NCBI GenBank assembly: GCA_019638455.1
Contig: JAHBTU010000002.1
Coordinates: 344,501 to 408,500 of the forward strand
Length of the DNA stretch: 64,000 bases
Source of the DNA: Saprospiraceae bacterium
GTDB lineage: Bacteria > Bacteroidota > Bacteroidia > Chitinophagales > Saprospiraceae
Direction of reading: 5' to 3'
How positions within the stretch are numbered: the stretch's first letter is position 1; each line of letters opens with the position of its first letter. Below the pieces are notes generated by a model. The model worked only from the letters and a program-made list of their open reading frames with translations, had not been told where the DNA came from and did not search any database. Both the position numbers and the translations under genes were made by a program. Shown in pieces: positions 63,778 through 64,000 of the stretch.

Positions 63778-63999
63778 TCATTTGTGAAAAACTTCTAAAA
63801 CAGCCGCAAGACCTAATTGTGTCCCAAGGGGTATTGCAGTTAAATCAACCCAAAAATCAGGGTTATGATTGGAGAATGGATATTTCTTTCCTTCCTTCAA
63901 TGCTTTTGCGTATAAATCCCTGTTGGCAATACCTACGATAAAGTAAGTGTAAGGCACATTGGGATAGTCTCTTAGCAATTCCTGCACATCTTCTGAACC
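63778..63999 (-). CDS. Partial unknown protein (5' end outside window)
   Basis: 74 codons are visible on the minus strand, open to the right edge. The visible C-terminal part reads YTYFIVGIANRDLYAKALKE, then GKKYPFSNHNPDFWVDLTAI and PLGTQLGLAAVLEVF. No family recognised. The gene lies directly after the attC-like hairpin, as a cassette gene would. Confidence 0.6.
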   Translation of the reverse strand, partial: GSEDVQELLRDYPNVPYTYFIVGIANRDLYAKALKEGKKYPFSNHNPDFWVDLTAIPLGTQLGLAAVLEVFHK

Positions 64000-64000
64000 C

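Overview
The window looks like a chromosomal segment of a Bacteroidota bacterium, most likely from the Saprospiria/Chitinophagia side of the phylum. The reasons are: promoter-like boxes of the Bacteroidota form TAnnTTTG, few Shine-Dalgarno sites, a two-component propeller/LytS-type histidine kinase beside a LytTR regulator, a type IX secretion (T9SS) sorting-domain remnant, paired PadR and PspC genes, and the families DUF5686, DUF4833, DUF4197 and DUF6265. Base composition is near 50% GC. The taxon assignment is an inference; no rRNA gene is present.

Layout. 1-9 kb: a gamma-glutamyltransferase cut by the window edge, a YceI protein, the kinase/regulator pair, and a divergent pair of a ferredoxin-type reductase and an AlkB alkane hydroxylase. 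9-15 kb: FKBP isomerase, MATE exporter, a FolB enzyme fused to a Cys-rich tail, and the tRNA methylthiotransferase MtaB. 14.5-30 kb: a 1464-residue secreted WD40/TPR protein, an HD phosphohydrolase fused to a Pycsar-effector-type membrane domain, a dolichol-phosphate-mannose-synthase-like glycosyltransferase, a peptide deformylase, an FtsX-type permease, a Tat-exported oxidoreductase and trpS. 30-40 kb: rpmF operon, PadR/PspC operon, TraB/GumN and OmpA proteins, ahcY.

40.4-53.3 kb is the centrepiece: twelve genes, all on the + strand and mostly tightly spaced, that read as a complete inositol-sphingolipid pathway. They are an FA2H/Scs7-like lipid hydroxylase, serine palmitoyltransferase, a GNAT-type bacterial ceramide synthase candidate, an SDR ketoreductase candidate (CerR type, overlapping the previous gene by 4 bp), a desaturase that closely resembles animal DEGS1 dihydroceramide delta-4 desaturase, myo-inositol-phosphate synthase, a PgpA-type phosphatase, a GtrA membrane protein, a large outer-membrane DUF5686 protein, a CDP-alcohol phosphatidyltransferase, a DUF4833 protein and an Aur1-like PAP2 inositolphosphotransferase. 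The predicted product is an inositol phosphorylceramide whose ceramide is probably hydroxylated and delta-4-unsaturated, which is a eukaryote-like lipid. An SPFH (stomatin/flotillin-type) membrane gene with its own good promoter follows directly.

54-64 kb: Arc-like small protein, alaS, a TruC-like pseudouridine synthase, an alpha/beta hydrolase, DUF4197, mutL, a frameshifted XRE regulator split by a 903-bp IS5-family element with 3-bp target duplication, and an attC-like hairpin beside a partial gene.

The intergenic regions carry two dispersed repeat families. Family A is about 180 bp, with four good copies and one divergent copy. Family B is about 105 bp, with five sites, one of them tandem. 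They occur in both orientations and in places abut each other. There are also several palindromic elements, including a 33-bp stem hairpin and a REP-like palindrome inserted in frame in alaS. No tRNA, rRNA or CRISPR array was seen.
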